Source: Sulfobacillus thermosulfidooxidans DSM 9293 (GTDB lineage Bacteria; Bacillota; Sulfobacillia; Sulfobacillales; Sulfobacillaceae). From it: DNA of 64,000 nucleotides. Made by a program: the position numbers and the translations under genes. The notes under the pieces are model-generated. The model was not told the DNA's origin and searched no databases. It worked only from the letters and a program-made list of their open reading frames with translations. The stretch spans positions 3,515,011-3,579,010 of the forward strand of contig NZ_FWWY01000001.1 of the NCBI RefSeq assembly GCF_900176145.1. Reading direction: 5' to 3'. Below are positions 52,933 through 63,098 of the stretch, piece by piece; the first letter of the stretch is position 1; each line of letters starts with the position of its first letter.

Positions 52933-55691
52933 ATGTTCCATCCCTCTTTCTGTTCTACACGTCTCCCACAGGCAATAACGTTTGGTAACTGCCGGATCGC
53001 ATCTAAACTGTGCCACGTTGCCTTCATCGGCATGGTCTCAAACTTCCACGCCCGCCCTTTTTCATTTCCTATAATAACAGGACATGAACCTGGATACTTT
53101 TGCGCAATATCCGATAAGGCTCTTTGCCACCATCTTACATCGACGGCACCCGTAATACGCACATAAATTGGCCCATTGGCTACAGGCCACCCAAGACCAA
53201 AACTTTTTATGGCGTCTACCCTAAGCCCCTTCTCGGCCTTATCCGTGGAAAACAATTCTAATTGTGACGAGCGTACAACATGGCCGGGTAACTCGGCTAA
53301 ACACCCGGCTTCTTGTAACAGATCTGCCACCCGTCCGCCAACCCGCCGAGATATCCGCTGATACGCTTCTTGTTGGGATGAATAGGCGCCTCCTTCTTCA
53401 CGTTCTTTCCGGATCTGTTCGGCGATTGCGACATTCAGTCCCCGAACAACCGACAATCCCGCATAGATTTCCTCTCCGCCAATCACGTGAAATTCTTCGC
53501 CACTATAACGAATGTCCGGGGGGCGTATGACTATGCCCTGACTCACCGCCGCGATCATTTCGTGTATTAAGCGATCGGGACTTAGAGTACTCAGTTCGGC
53601 GGCCCAAAAGTGCAAGGGAAAATGCGCCTTAAGAAACGCTATATAATAACTCAACATCCCATAAGCTGCGGCATGGGACTTATTAAACCCATAATCGGCA
53701 AAGGCTGTGATGCGTTCCCAAAGACTTTGTATTTCTTCCCTTTTCCATCCCAAGCGTAATGCACGGGTCATGAAGTCAGATGCCATGTTAGCAAGGATTT
53801 GATGATCCTTTTTACTAATAGCTCGTCGAAATAAGTCTGCCTCCGCTAACGAATAACCCCCAACACGTTGCACCAAGGTCATTAATTGTTCTTGATAAAT
53901 CATGACTCCGAAAGTATCTTGACACACACTTCCTAGAACATCATCCGGAATGGGCTGTTGCCCCTGACGCCGCTCTAAATAGGTTTGAATCGTCTCCATG
54001 GGACCTGGGCGGTATAATGCGACGACATCGATAATGTCTTCCGCGCGTTGCGGTTTCATACGTTGCAACAGCTGCCGTACACCTTTGCCATCCAACTGAA
54101 ATATGGCATCGGTATCCCCACGGCCCAAGAGTCTTAGGGTGCGTTCGTCGTGTCGATCGACCTGGTCAAACATGTCCTCATGATCACGATGGACCCGGTC
54201 AATAACACTCAGGGTTCGCAGTCCTAAAAGATCTAGTTTCAACAGCCCTAAATGTTCAACGGATGTCATATCCATTTGCGTAACGAGTTGGCCATCAGGG
54301 TCTTTGACACAAGGGATAAACTCTCCTAAGGGCCGATTGGATAAGACCACTCCTGCAGCATGGACGGAAGCATGACGGGGCAGTCCTTCCAATAAGCGAC
54401 TTAGTGTCCACCACTGCCCGCTAGAATCTATCCGGTCCATTAAGGTCCGTAATTCGGCTCCCCCATCATCTATGCGCAAAGCAGCTATCCCCTGCACATA
54501 ACGTAAAACCTCATCAACCTGAGTACCCGAAATCCCTAGAACACGGGCCACGTCCCGTAAAACCGCACGCACTCCTAGTGTCCCGTAAGTTCCAATTTGG
54601 GCCACATGATCTTCGCCCCATCGTTGGCGTAAATAAGCTATTAATTGGTAGCGTTTTTGAGAATCGACATCCAAATCAATGTCCGGAAGATTCTTACGGT
54701 ACGGATTGAGAAATCGCTCAAAAATTAAATGATGCTGCAAAGGGTCGATGCGGGTAATTCCAAGCACGCGAGCAACCAAACTCCCCGCGGCTGAGCCGCG
54801 ACCTGGACCAATGGCAATATGGTGCTGAGCCGCGAAGTCTACCAAATCCTGCACGATCAAAAAATACGAAGCATATCCCATGTCGGTAATAATCTGCAAT
54901 TCATGTTGTAGGCGTTCTTGATAATGGGAAAATGGCTCCGGATGCCATGCTTTTAGGCCGGCTCGAGCTTTTTGCCATAATATTTCTTCATCATCTTTCG
55001 CGGATGAACTGAAAGAGGGCATATAAAATCCCCTCCGGGGCAACACGTCAGGTGCTGGGTCTTGAAAGAGACGCGAGCGCCACTGGGTGGGATAGGATTG
55101 CAACAGCTGTTCAGGACTTTGAATACTGCTCGCAAACCCCGAAGGTTTATGATTACCAAGTCGCGTTAACACCTGGTACGCTTGGGCCGCACCCGGATGA
55201 CGATTAAACCGAACGGGGCATAGAGGAATCCACAATAAATCGTGAGAGGGCATGTTGGGCACAAGCTCCTCCACAATCACACCAAAGGGAAGGGACCGAA
55301 TCAAGGGCAAAACGGGTTCCCAATCTGAGCGTGTCTCATGCCACAACAATAAGAGAAGATGGGGCGATGCCACCTGTTCAATGTCGGCAACCCTATCATC
55401 TTGGGTCATGCCACAAAGTTCTTGCCATCCTGTCTCATCTAACGCATACAAAGACACCAGGCACGATGCGGTAGATATTTGCACGTGCCGGCTTATTCCT
55501 AACCACGGCTGAATATGCCGAAGCCGGGCCTCCCGATCGAAATGCTCAGATGCCGCTAACGAAAGATAATCGGCCAGACCCGCCGATTCATACCCTAAAG
55601 TATGGAGTTCGGAAAGTCCGACCGATATATCCCAGGTTGATTGTAATAATGAATAAGCTGACCAAATGTTAAGCAACGGAAAGGACAGCAT
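52929..55691 (-). CDS. DnaE-type DNA polymerase III alpha subunit, short with degenerate PHP domain
   Basis: The C-family polymerase core is intact: GPGRGSAAGSLVA near residue 296, the two-Asp motif PDIDLDVD near 336-343 and the third Asp in LLKLDLLGLRTL near 488. The N-terminal PHP domain starts IWSAYSLLQST, lacking the HxH metal site of ordinary DnaE, and LADYLSLA replaces TDHG. At 920 residues it is shorter than DnaE (1,100 or more), apparently missing C-terminal parts, though an OB-like segment (YVRITGAVDVRWW) remains. It could be the lagging-strand DnaE or an accessory polymerase. ImuA/ImuB genes are not adjacent. Confidence 0.88.
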   Translation of the reverse strand: MLSFPLLNIWSAYSLLQSTWDISVGLSELHTLGYESAGLADYLSLAASEHFDREARLRHIQPWLGISRHVQISTASCLVSLYALDETGWQELCGMTQDDRVADIEQVASPHLLLLLWHETRSDWEPVLPLIRSLPFGVIVEELVPNMPSHDLLWIPLCPVRFNRHPGAAQAYQVLTRLGNHKPSGFASSIQSPEQLLQSYPTQWRSRLFQDPAPDVLPRRGFYMPSFSSSAKDDEEILWQKARAGLKAWHPEPFSHYQERLQHELQIITDMGYASYFLIVQDLVDFAAQHHIAIGPGRGSAAGSLVARVLGITRIDPLQHHLIFERFLNPYRKNLPDIDLDVDSQKRYQLIAYLRQRWGEDHVAQIGTYGTLGVRAVLRDVARVLGISGTQVDEVLRYVQGIAALRIDDGGAELRTLMDRIDSSGQWWTLSRLLEGLPRHASVHAAGVVLSNRPLGEFIPCVKDPDGQLVTQMDMTSVEHLGLLKLDLLGLRTLSVIDRVHRDHEDMFDQVDRHDERTLRLLGRGDTDAIFQLDGKGVRQLLQRMKPQRAEDIIDVVALYRPGPMETIQTYLERRQGQQPIPDDVLGSVCQDTFGVMIYQEQLMTLVQRVGGYSLAEADLFRRAISKKDHQILANMASDFMTRALRLGWKREEIQSLWERITAFADYGFNKSHAAAYGMLSYYIAFLKAHFPLHFWAAELSTLSPDRLIHEMIAAVSQGIVIRPPDIRYSGEEFHVIGGEEIYAGLSVVRGLNVAIAEQIRKEREEGGAYSSQQEAYQRISRRVGGRVADLLQEAGCLAELPGHVVRSSQLELFSTDKAEKGLRVDAIKSFGLGWPVANGPIYVRITGAVDVRWWQRALSDIAQKYPGSCPVIIGNEKGRAWKFETMPMKATWHSLDAIRQLPNVIACGRRVEQKEGWNI

Positions 55692-55714
55692 GAGATATCC
55701 TTACCTTCCGGGCC

Positions 55715-57535
55715 TTACAGTTTTTGAATCTTTTCTCGCTTACGCAAAGTCTTATCTAATGTCGCTTTCCGCAACCGAATAGATTTTGGCGTAATCTCCA
55801 CCAGTTCATCAGACTTGACATATTCTAACGCTAAATCCAGGGTTAAAGGTCGTGGTGGGGTTAATCGCACCGCTTCATCCGATGTGGAGCTCCGCATATT
55901 CGTCACGTGTTTCTTCTTACACACGTTTAGTTCCAGATCGGTTGGGCGACTATTTTCACCCACAACCATTCCTGCATAGACGGGAGTACCAGGTCCCACA
56001 AAAAGTATTCCACGTTGTTGCGCGTTATCTAAAGCGTAGGACGTCGTTACCCCGTCTTCGATCGCGATTAAAGCCCCTCGAGGCGTTTCTTCAATTGGTC
56101 CCGAATAAGGCTGATAGCCTTCGAACAAGTGATTCATGATACCATATCCGCGGGTCTGGTTGACAAACGCGGTCCGAAATCCTAGCAATCCTCGAGCGGG
56201 AATTAAAAATTCCAACCGCGTCTGATTGGGACCGGCCTGTCCCATATGCAGCATTTCGGCCTTACGCGGCCCCAATAGTTCCATCACCGGTCCAACATAT
56301 TCGTCCGGGACATCGAGGTAGAGATGCTCGACAGGTTCCATCAGTCCCTCCGGCGTTTTGTGCATAATGACCTCCGGCTTGGACACTTCCATTTCGTAGC
56401 CTTCCCGTCGCATTTGCTCTAATAAAATTCCTAGATGCAGTTCGCCGCGGCCAGATACTCGGAACACTTCGGCATCTTCGGTTTCTTCCACTTTTAAGGC
56501 CACATTCCGTTCTTGCTCTCGTAATAGCCGTTCCCGTAAGTGACGTGAGGTAACAAATTGCCCCTCTTGACCCGCAAAAGGACTCGTATTGACACCAATT
56601 AAAATGGTCAATGTCGGTTCATCGACGACAATGGGCGGTAATGGCATGGGATTGTCTGCATCGGTAATGGTTTCCCCAATGTTTACATCGGGCAACCCAG
56701 CTAATGTGACAATATCCCCTACCGTAGCAGTCTCTAACTCCACGCGTTTTAAACCGATGCGACCAAAAATTTTGCTTAAGCGAGCTCGGCGGACCGCTCC
56801 GTCATGATCAACAATCCCTACCGTTTGATTGACAGCGACACGACCTTGCGTGACGCGTCCAATCGCCATACGTCCCAAGTAGTCATCGTGTTCTAGTGTC
56901 GTCACCAGAATTTGCAGAGGTGCTGTCTCATCTCCTACAGGAAAGGGAATTTCCCGCAGAATCGTCTCAAACAACGGTTCTAAAGAGCCGCTTTCTGGCA
57001 ACACAGGCTCGACCGAAGCAACCCCTTGTTTAGCTGACGCATACAACACAGGGAATTCAAGTTGGTCATCAGATGCTTCCAAGTCAATGAAGAGTTCTAA
57101 TACCTGGTCAACAACCTCATGAGGACGTGCACCTTCCCGGTCCATTTTATTCAGCACAACGATAGGCTTAATCCCCGCACTTAACGCTTTTTGAAGAACA
57201 TACCGGGTTTGTGGCATGGGACCTTCATTGGCATCGACAACCAAGAGCGCTCCATCGACCATACTTAAAATGCGTTCGACTTCCCCGCCAAAGTCGGCAT
57301 GCCCCGGTGTATCTACAATGTTTATTGTGGTATCGTGGTATCGGATGGCGGTCGTCTTTGACAAAATGGTAATACCCCGTTCCCGCTCCAAATCATTGGA
57401 ATCCAGAACCCGATCAGTCATTTGACTAGGATCCCGAAAAATACCACTTTGCCGTAACATGGCATCCACCAATGTGGTTTTACCATGGTCAACATGTGCA
57501 ATAATTGCTATATTTCGTATATCGCGCCGTTCCAA
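55715..57535 (-). CDS. typA: Ribosome-associated GTPase TypA/BipA
   Basis: The N-terminal G domain shows [31 protein letters not shown] and [12 protein letters not shown]. The EF-G-like domains and the BipA-specific C-terminal half ([37 protein letters not shown]) complete 606 residues. It aids 50S assembly and growth under stress. It lies between murD and the polymerase gene on the same strand. Confidence 0.97.
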   Translation of the reverse strand: MERRDIRNIAIIAHVDHGKTTLVDAMLRQSGIFRDPSQMTDRVLDSNDLERERGITILSKTTAIRYHDTTINIVDTPGHADFGGEVERILSMVDGALLVVDANEGPMPQTRYVLQKALSAGIKPIVVLNKMDREGARPHEVVDQVLELFIDLEASDDQLEFPVLYASAKQGVASVEPVLPESGSLEPLFETILREIPFPVGDETAPLQILVTTLEHDDYLGRMAIGRVTQGRVAVNQTVGIVDHDGAVRRARLSKIFGRIGLKRVELETATVGDIVTLAGLPDVNIGETITDADNPMPLPPIVVDEPTLTILIGVNTSPFAGQEGQFVTSRHLRERLLREQERNVALKVEETEDAEVFRVSGRGELHLGILLEQMRREGYEMEVSKPEVIMHKTPEGLMEPVEHLYLDVPDEYVGPVMELLGPRKAEMLHMGQAGPNQTRLEFLIPARGLLGFRTAFVNQTRGYGIMNHLFEGYQPYSGPIEETPRGALIAIEDGVTTSYALDNAQQRGILFVGPGTPVYAGMVVGENSRPTDLELNVCKKKHVTNMRSSTSDEAVRLTPPRPLTLDLALEYVKSDELVEITPKSIRLRKATLDKTLRKREKIQKL

Positions 57536-57575
57536 CTTAAAAGCCCTCCTGAATAAACAAACTCCCCGTTATTCC

Positions 57576-58922
57576 TTACAACCTGTTCACAATTTCGCGA
57601 AATCGTTGGCCGCGCTCTTCAAAGTTTTGAAACATATCATAGCTAGCCGCTGCCGGTGACAACAATACCGTGTCACCAGCTTTCGCCACTTGACGGGCTG
57701 CGTCCACAGCCTGTTCAAATGTATCAACACGCATAACGGGTATTGTACTATACCGCGCTATGGCTTGGGCAAGCTTTTCACGAACTTGCCCTAGAACGAT
57801 GACATGATGCACCGAACTGTGGGCAATAGCTTGACCCAACTCATCGTAATCCAGATGCTTGTCATATCCTCCAGCTATCAAAACGATCGGGTCCGTAATA
57901 GCCCGCAATGCTGCCATTGTCCGGTCCGGAGCCGTGGCGATGGAGTCGTTAATATATAAGATGTTATCATGTTTACGCACTTTTTCCAAACGATGCGGCA
58001 CACCATGAAAACGCTCGATAGCCTGTCTCATCGCATGCATATTGCCCCCCGCCATTTTGACAATGGCGGCCGCAGCCAAAACGTTGAGAACGTTATGAGT
58101 TCCTGGCAGCTGAATGCTGTTGACAGGAAAACAGGGCGTAAGGGCATGAGAAAAGTCCCTAAACATGATCCAGTCTTGCGCGATAAAAGTTCCGGGTTGG
58201 CCGTGATCCTCCAGCGAAAAATATAAAACATGTCCTTTAGGCACGGCTTCCATCATGTCCAAAAAGGTCGGGGGATAGGGCAACACTAACCAGTCGTCCG
58301 GACTTTGGAATTGGAAAATATGAGATTTGGCTTGAGCATAGGCACTCATGGAGCCATGAATATCTAAATGATTGGGCGAGAGATTGAGAATAGCCGCCCC
58401 GTGTGGACTGTGTTCCACCAATTCCAATTGAAAGCTAGAGAGTTCCATAACCACCCAACTGTCGGGTCTAATTTGACTAAAATCATCCCATAATGAGTGA
58501 CCAATATTTCCGCCCACAAATACTGGATGTGTGCCATCTTCACGGAGGGCTTCCCCCACTAACGTCGTGGTTGTGGTCTTGCCTGCTGATCCGGTAATTC
58601 CCATGATGGGGGCCGGACAGTGCTGAAAGAACACGTCCGTTTCACAAGAAATTTTGGTTCCTTGCTTACTCATTTGTTCAATGGGTCGGAGATTTTTGAC
58701 CATCCCTGGGGTTAAATAAACCGTATCAAGATGAGGAACCCGAGACAAATCGGTAAGGTAATGTTCTCCACCGAAAACTGAAATATTTTCCAATCCCATC
58801 TGCGCTAAGGACTCGCGAATGGATGCTTGGGGCCTCTTATCAGCCACTATGACCTCCATTCCTTGAGCGCGGAGAAAAGGGACCAGGGGCCGATTATTAA
58901 CCCCTAGTCCAACAATAGCCAC
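57576..58922 (-). CDS. murD: UDP-N-acetylmuramoylalanine--D-glutamate ligase
   Basis: MurD adds D-Glu to the peptidoglycan precursor. The N-terminal VAIVGLGVNNRPLVPFL loop, ATP motif GITGSAGKTTTTTLVG, GGNIG, LSPNHLDIHGS and INDSIATAPDRTMAAL are typical Mur ligase features. The start GTG 58922 is 13 bases from the upstream aminotransferase gene and has only a weak ribosome site. 448 residues. It lies outside any division/cell-wall cluster in this window. Confidence 0.93.
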   Translation of the reverse strand: MAIVGLGVNNRPLVPFLRAQGMEVIVADKRPQASIRESLAQMGLENISVFGGEHYLTDLSRVPHLDTVYLTPGMVKNLRPIEQMSKQGTKISCETDVFFQHCPAPIMGITGSAGKTTTTTLVGEALREDGTHPVFVGGNIGHSLWDDFSQIRPDSWVVMELSSFQLELVEHSPHGAAILNLSPNHLDIHGSMSAYAQAKSHIFQFQSPDDWLVLPYPPTFLDMMEAVPKGHVLYFSLEDHGQPGTFIAQDWIMFRDFSHALTPCFPVNSIQLPGTHNVLNVLAAAAIVKMAGGNMHAMRQAIERFHGVPHRLEKVRKHDNILYINDSIATAPDRTMAALRAITDPIVLIAGGYDKHLDYDELGQAIAHSSVHHVIVLGQVREKLAQAIARYSTIPVMRVDTFEQAVDAARQVAKAGDTVLLSPAAASYDMFQNFEERGQRFREIVNRL

Positions 58923-58935
58923 TTTTTTTGCTGAC

Positions 58936-60138
58936 TCATTCTGCTGACTCCAACAATTGTTCCATCCGGTCTAATCCCGTCTCAATACGTTCCATAGACG
59001 TCGCATAGGACATGCGGAAATAATCAGGCATTCCAAATCCTGATCCCGGCACCACGGCCACGTTGGCCTGTTCTAGCCAGGCAAGAGCCAAATCATCAGC
59101 ATCGCGAATCACTCGGCCTCCAACCTGGCGTCCTTTCCATGCGGCCATATTCACCCAGACGTAAAATGCTCCCTGAGGAGTCGAAGCAGCCAAACCTTCC
59201 ATCGCATTGAGCCGTGCCACGATATAACGCCGCCGCCGATCAAATTCGCGCCGCATGGCATCTACCTCATCCTGTGGACCCGTCAAGGCTTCAAGGGCAG
59301 CATATTGAGAAATGGTTGAGGGATTGGAGGTCGATTGAGACTGCAAACTCGCCATGGCTTTAATTAAATGTTTGGGGCCTGCAGCGTACCCAATACGCCA
59401 TCCAGTCATCGCATAAGATTTGGAGACCCCGTTAATAATAAGTGTGCGTTCCCGCATTTCTGGAAAGCGGGCAATGGATGCATGCACCGTGTCATCATAA
59501 ACCAATCGATTGTAAATTTCATCCGAGATCACCCATAAATCATGCGCCACGGCAAACTGCGCAATCTCTTCAAGAACTGAGGGGCGGATGACTACACCAC
59601 TGGGGTTGCTCGGTGAATTAAGCATCAACCCTCTAGAGGCATGAGTTACAACTTTCTCTAAATCTTCGACACGTAATTCACCATCATGGTCTGGCGCAAT
59701 CGGGACATATTGGACAACGCCCTCAGCCAATGTAATTTGTTCCGGATACGTCACCCAATAGGGAACGGGTAATAAGACCCCGTCACCGGGATTCACCAAG
59801 GCCATTACGGCATTATACAGTGAGTGCTTAGCTCCGACTGACACTAATATTTCGTCTGGTTCGTAATGTAAACCGGTATCTAAATGAATCCGTTCGGCAA
59901 TGGCTTTTTTAAGGGCCTCAATGCCGCCAACCGCCGTATATCGAGTATGCCCGTGATTTATAGCCTGAATAGCAGCTTCGCGAATATTTTCGGGAGTATC
60001 AAAATCCGGCTCTCCCGCCCCGAAATTGACCACATCATTCCCCTGGGCAATTAACGCTTTGGCTTTAGAATCAATGGCCATGGTGGGTGACGGTTTTAAT
60101 TGGGCAACTCTGTTTGCTAGGGACAACGTCTTTACCAT
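58936..60138 (-). CDS. Class I aminotransferase (aspartate aminotransferase type)
   Basis: PLP-binding lysine sits in INGVSKSYAMTGWRIGYA, and NSPSNPSGVV plus SDEIYNRLVYDD are class I markers. FGAGEPDFDTPENI near the N-terminus identifies the AspB/I-gamma group, which handles aspartate and often aromatic 2-oxo acids or prephenate. ATG 60138 has AAGGAGG; the longer frame to 60201 lies within the creatininase gene. 400 residues. Confidence 0.94.
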   Translation of the reverse strand: MVKTLSLANRVAQLKPSPTMAIDSKAKALIAQGNDVVNFGAGEPDFDTPENIREAAIQAINHGHTRYTAVGGIEALKKAIAERIHLDTGLHYEPDEILVSVGAKHSLYNAVMALVNPGDGVLLPVPYWVTYPEQITLAEGVVQYVPIAPDHDGELRVEDLEKVVTHASRGLMLNSPSNPSGVVIRPSVLEEIAQFAVAHDLWVISDEIYNRLVYDDTVHASIARFPEMRERTLIINGVSKSYAMTGWRIGYAAGPKHLIKAMASLQSQSTSNPSTISQYAALEALTGPQDEVDAMRREFDRRRRYIVARLNAMEGLAASTPQGAFYVWVNMAAWKGRQVGGRVIRDADDLALAWLEQANVAVVPGSGFGMPDYFRMSYATSMERIETGLDRMEQLLESAE

Positions 60139-60157
60139 AGGGGCCTCCTTGAAAATG

Positions 60158-60895
60158 TTATGACGTGCGTTCAAATAGATCATCATTCCAAAGGCGTTCA
60201 AGGAGCTGACTCAATTCTTGAACGACCACTGCCGCAATTCTTTCCCCTTTCTCCTTGGTACCCAGTCGTCCATCACCCGTGGTGGCATGACGGAGACTTT
60301 TATCGTTTATTCCTGGACCTTTCATTCGATACCGCGGTCGAAAAGGGTTAAATGATGCATCGTCCATATGCACCAGATCTGGTGCAATAGCCAGCATCAC
60401 CGATGTTTCGTCTTCTCCCGCATGACCTTGACTTGTCGTGATTGTTAAGATTTGCTGACTAAAATCGAGCCACCAGTTCACCAGCACGACCCGAACATTT
60501 TCCTGGGCAATCTGCTCCATCGCAGCTTGTAATGCTGGCGTATTACCGCCATGACCATTCAATAAGATAAGGTTTTTAATCCCCCATTGGGCAGCGCCGA
60601 TTCCGATTTCCGCCACATATTGTTGTAATACGCTGGCCGATACGGAAATGGTGCCTGCCCACACACTTAAATCGGGTGTATGCCCATATGGCACAGGCGG
60701 TAAAATCAGGATCCGGTCCGAATACGTGTTTTCTAGTTGCTCAGCAAAATACCACGGGGCCATGTTATCGGTACCCAATGGACAATGTTGCCCGTGTGCT
60801 TCGACACTGCCCGTCGGCAAAATCGCGGTATCATAGTGCCCAATAATATGTTCCAAGAAATTTTTCGTGGTAATCTGATCCCAGTACATTCTCAT
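60158..60895 (-). CDS. Creatininase family amidohydrolase
   Basis: PTGSVEAHGQHCPLGTD supplies Glu, His and Asp metal ligands; NGHGGN and GHAGEDETSVML are the other creatininase motifs. 245 residues is normal. Homologues hydrolyse creatinine, formamide intermediates of riboflavin/F420 synthesis or mycofactocin peptides; the substrate is open. Start ATG 60895 overlaps the SASP gene end by four bases. Confidence 0.88.
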   Translation of the reverse strand: MRMYWDQITTKNFLEHIIGHYDTAILPTGSVEAHGQHCPLGTDNMAPWYFAEQLENTYSDRILILPPVPYGHTPDLSVWAGTISVSASVLQQYVAEIGIGAAQWGIKNLILLNGHGGNTPALQAAMEQIAQENVRVVLVNWWLDFSQQILTITTSQGHAGEDETSVMLAIAPDLVHMDDASFNPFRPRYRMKGPGINDKSLRHATTGDGRLGTKEKGERIAAVVVQELSQLLERLWNDDLFERTS

Positions 60896-61137
60896 TCATC
60901 CTTTGAACGCGTGGACGGATGTTTTATCAGCCCTTTTTCCCGTTTCAGGCGGATAACCCAAGCGCCGATAGCGCCAGTTTCTTTAGCTGACAATCCTCCC
61001 CAACCAACATCCTGAACTTTTGAAACCAAACCAAGCTGCTGTGCCGCTTCCCATTTTAAGGCATCGTTCAAGCGTTGGGAGTCAGAATCCGTCTTCAGTT
61101 TACCAGGTCCTTGGGAATTACGGGATTGTTTTGCCAT
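60892..61137 (-). CDS. Small acid-soluble spore protein, alpha/beta type
   Basis: The core LKWEAAQQLGL and VGWGGLSAKETGAIGAW match alpha/beta-type SASPs of the SspF-like subgroup: the first contains the position cut by the germination protease GPR, the second is the DNA-binding segment. 81 residues with basic, polar ends. These proteins coat spore DNA and protect it from UV and heat. The basic N- and C-terminal tails are longer than in Bacillus SspA. Confidence 0.85.
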   Translation of the reverse strand: MAKQSRNSQGPGKLKTDSDSQRLNDALKWEAAQQLGLVSKVQDVGWGGLSAKETGAIGAWVIRLKREKGLIKHPSTRSKDE

Positions 61138-61330
61138 CTGGTCATCAGCCTCTTTTTTATATTTATGAAGGATGTCAACTGGCTCCTAACTCCTTCGCTA
61201 TTATCTGAAAGGTCCTACAGGCTTTTCCTATACAACCAGTATCTGAAAATATGACAGCGTGTTCTCATTGTTCCCCAAAGGCACCGAAAAATTTCAGACG
61301 AAGCCTTGTATCCTTCTAGTGTCTTTGTGA

Positions 61331-62332
61331 TTACCGATTGATTAACGCCACCACCATCCCAATGTACGCCAGATAAAATAGGCCCGCCGTCAATAATTCA
61401 ATGACCCGAAGACTATGCGAGCGACTTTTCAACCAGATCCACAATGCTGCCAGCCATGCCAAAACCGCCGTGGCAATCTCTAATGGAGTGAGTTGCCACG
61501 GCGTGAAAGCGATTCCTAGCGCTGGCACCATGCTGGATTGAAACGCCATGGCCCCCGTGACATTACCCACAGCCAAGGTATCTTTCCCTCGGCGAATCCA
61601 GATGACACTATTAAGGACTTCAGGCAACTCCGTTGCCACGGGAGTCACAATCACAGACAACAAGAACGGCGAGATGGTCACGATTTTGGTAATACCATCG
61701 AGTGCTGTCACGAAGAAATGTGCTCCTAAAATAAGCCCAATTAACGCTAACACCACTTGGAGGATTACCAGCACCAACGGCGGTCGGGGTCGGGACGATA
61801 GTCTAAGAGGCTGGGACGGTGCCACATTGCGTTTGTCAGACGTATTGTGACCTTCCACCAACTTCCACGCATGGCGTCCATAAAGAGCCAATAAACCCAA
61901 AGCAACAACGGGATGGATAATTCGTGGAAGAAACGACGCCAAGACCACCACTGCAAAAGCCAAAAGAAAAAACCCTAAATCGTCCGTCATCGGTCCTGCC
62001 GTCGGCACATTCAGGGTTCGACTCTTCCGCCGACTTGCCCACAACCCCACCCCGATGACCGAAAATCCTATCGTTGCGAGCATAAAGGGCGCTCCTAAAA
62101 TAGCTCCCAGGCCGATCGCGTTTTCACTGTGCCCCTGACCAAAGATGATCGCCATCACCGGCACTAATGTTTCGGGTAATGCAGTCCCTAGTGCGGCCAA
62201 TAATGAACCCACTGCACCTTCTTCTAAGTGCAGATGATAGCCAAGCCATTCTACTCCATTCGTAAAGTAATCCGCTGCCAGAACGATGAGCACCATTCCG
62301 CTAACGGTGAGCAATAATAAGGACATATTCAT
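61331..62332 (-). CDS. CaCA family cation/proton or sodium/calcium exchanger
   Basis: Two inverted repeats are visible: GTALPETLVPVMAIIFG in the first half and VATELPEVLNSVIWIRRG in the second, each a CaCA alpha-repeat with its acidic ion ligand. About ten hydrophobic helices surround a loop around residues 165-190. 333 residues. It probably exports Ca2+, which would complement the P-type ATPase in this window. Confidence 0.9.
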   Translation of the reverse strand: MNMSLLLLTVSGMVLIVLAADYFTNGVEWLGYHLHLEEGAVGSLLAALGTALPETLVPVMAIIFGQGHSENAIGLGAILGAPFMLATIGFSVIGVGLWASRRKSRTLNVPTAGPMTDDLGFFLLAFAVVVLASFLPRIIHPVVALGLLALYGRHAWKLVEGHNTSDKRNVAPSQPLRLSSRPRPPLVLVILQVVLALIGLILGAHFFVTALDGITKIVTISPFLLSVIVTPVATELPEVLNSVIWIRRGKDTLAVGNVTGAMAFQSSMVPALGIAFTPWQLTPLEIATAVLAWLAALWIWLKSRSHSLRVIELLTAGLFYLAYIGMVVALINR

Positions 62333-62403
62333 TAAACTCCCCGCTCCCGAATCCGGTTCCGGAACTGCGGCTCTAGGTCACGATCCCCTGTTTTAACAAG
62401 AAT

Positions 62404-62868
62404 CTAGACACGCATCGGTCCAAAGTTTTGCTGGCGCAATGCCTCATAAACCACAATAGCCACGGCATTGGACAAATTCAACGACCGAACCCGAGAATCC
62501 ATCGGAATTACATACGTCTGATTTTGATAACTTTCCAATAATGTCGCTGGCAAGCCGGTAGATTCTTTGCCAAATACGAGAACTGAATCCGGAGTATAAC
62601 GCGCCTCCGTATAGTATCGAGAACTATGCGAAGTAAAATAGTACCAAGTTTCGGGATGACCTAAATAGTCCACCACACTTTGCCAATCGGGATGAACATG
62701 TACCTCTACAAAATCCCAATAATCGACCCCTGCCCGCCGCAAATAACGGTCACTGATAGAAAATCCTAGCGGTTCCACTAAGTGTAAATGAGTTCTCGTC
62801 GCCGCACAGGTTCGAGCGATATTGCCGGTATTGGGGGGGATTTCCGGTTCAACGAGCACCACGTGCAT
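62404..62868 (-). CDS. trmL: tRNA (cytidine(34)-2'-O)-methyltransferase
   Basis: A short SPOUT methyltransferase with NTGNIARTCAATRTHLHLVEP at the start, then the knot region VFGKESTGLPA and IPMDSRVRSLNLSNAVAIVV. 154 residues and the LVEPLGF motif are characteristic of TrmL, which modifies the wobble base of tRNA-Leu. Confidence 0.96.
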   Translation of the reverse strand: MHVVLVEPEIPPNTGNIARTCAATRTHLHLVEPLGFSISDRYLRRAGVDYWDFVEVHVHPDWQSVVDYLGHPETWYYFTSHSSRYYTEARYTPDSVLVFGKESTGLPATLLESYQNQTYVIPMDSRVRSLNLSNAVAIVVYEALRQQNFGPMRV

Positions 62869-62903
62869 CCCCCACCCTCCTTTTCGTTGTCTTTCTTAAA
62901 TTT

Positions 62904-63062
62904 TTATGGTTGCTGGTGAAGATAATCAATTTGTCGGAAGTCCATATAGAGTTCGGCAAGCCGACCTAAGAGCTCGCCTTGCCCTAATTCCCGTAATACG
63001 TCCGCGAGTGCTAGAAAATATCCCCGGGCTTCATCTGCCAAAAGTTCACTATCTTGCATCAT
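62904..63062 (-). CDS. Small protein of unknown function (52 residues)
   Basis: ATG 63062 lies behind GGGAGG. The peptide is a single amphipathic helical hairpin, acidic (ELLADEARGYFLALADVLREL, GRLAELYMDF) and free of cysteine. It sits between trmL and the class IV aminotransferase on the same strand with short spacers. No family recognised. Confidence 0.6.
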   Translation of the reverse strand: MMQDSELLADEARGYFLALADVLRELGQGELLGRLAELYMDFRQIDYLHQQP

Positions 63063-63098
63063 TTCGCCTCCCGAAGGAAGTCTTCCCGGGAAATGCTG

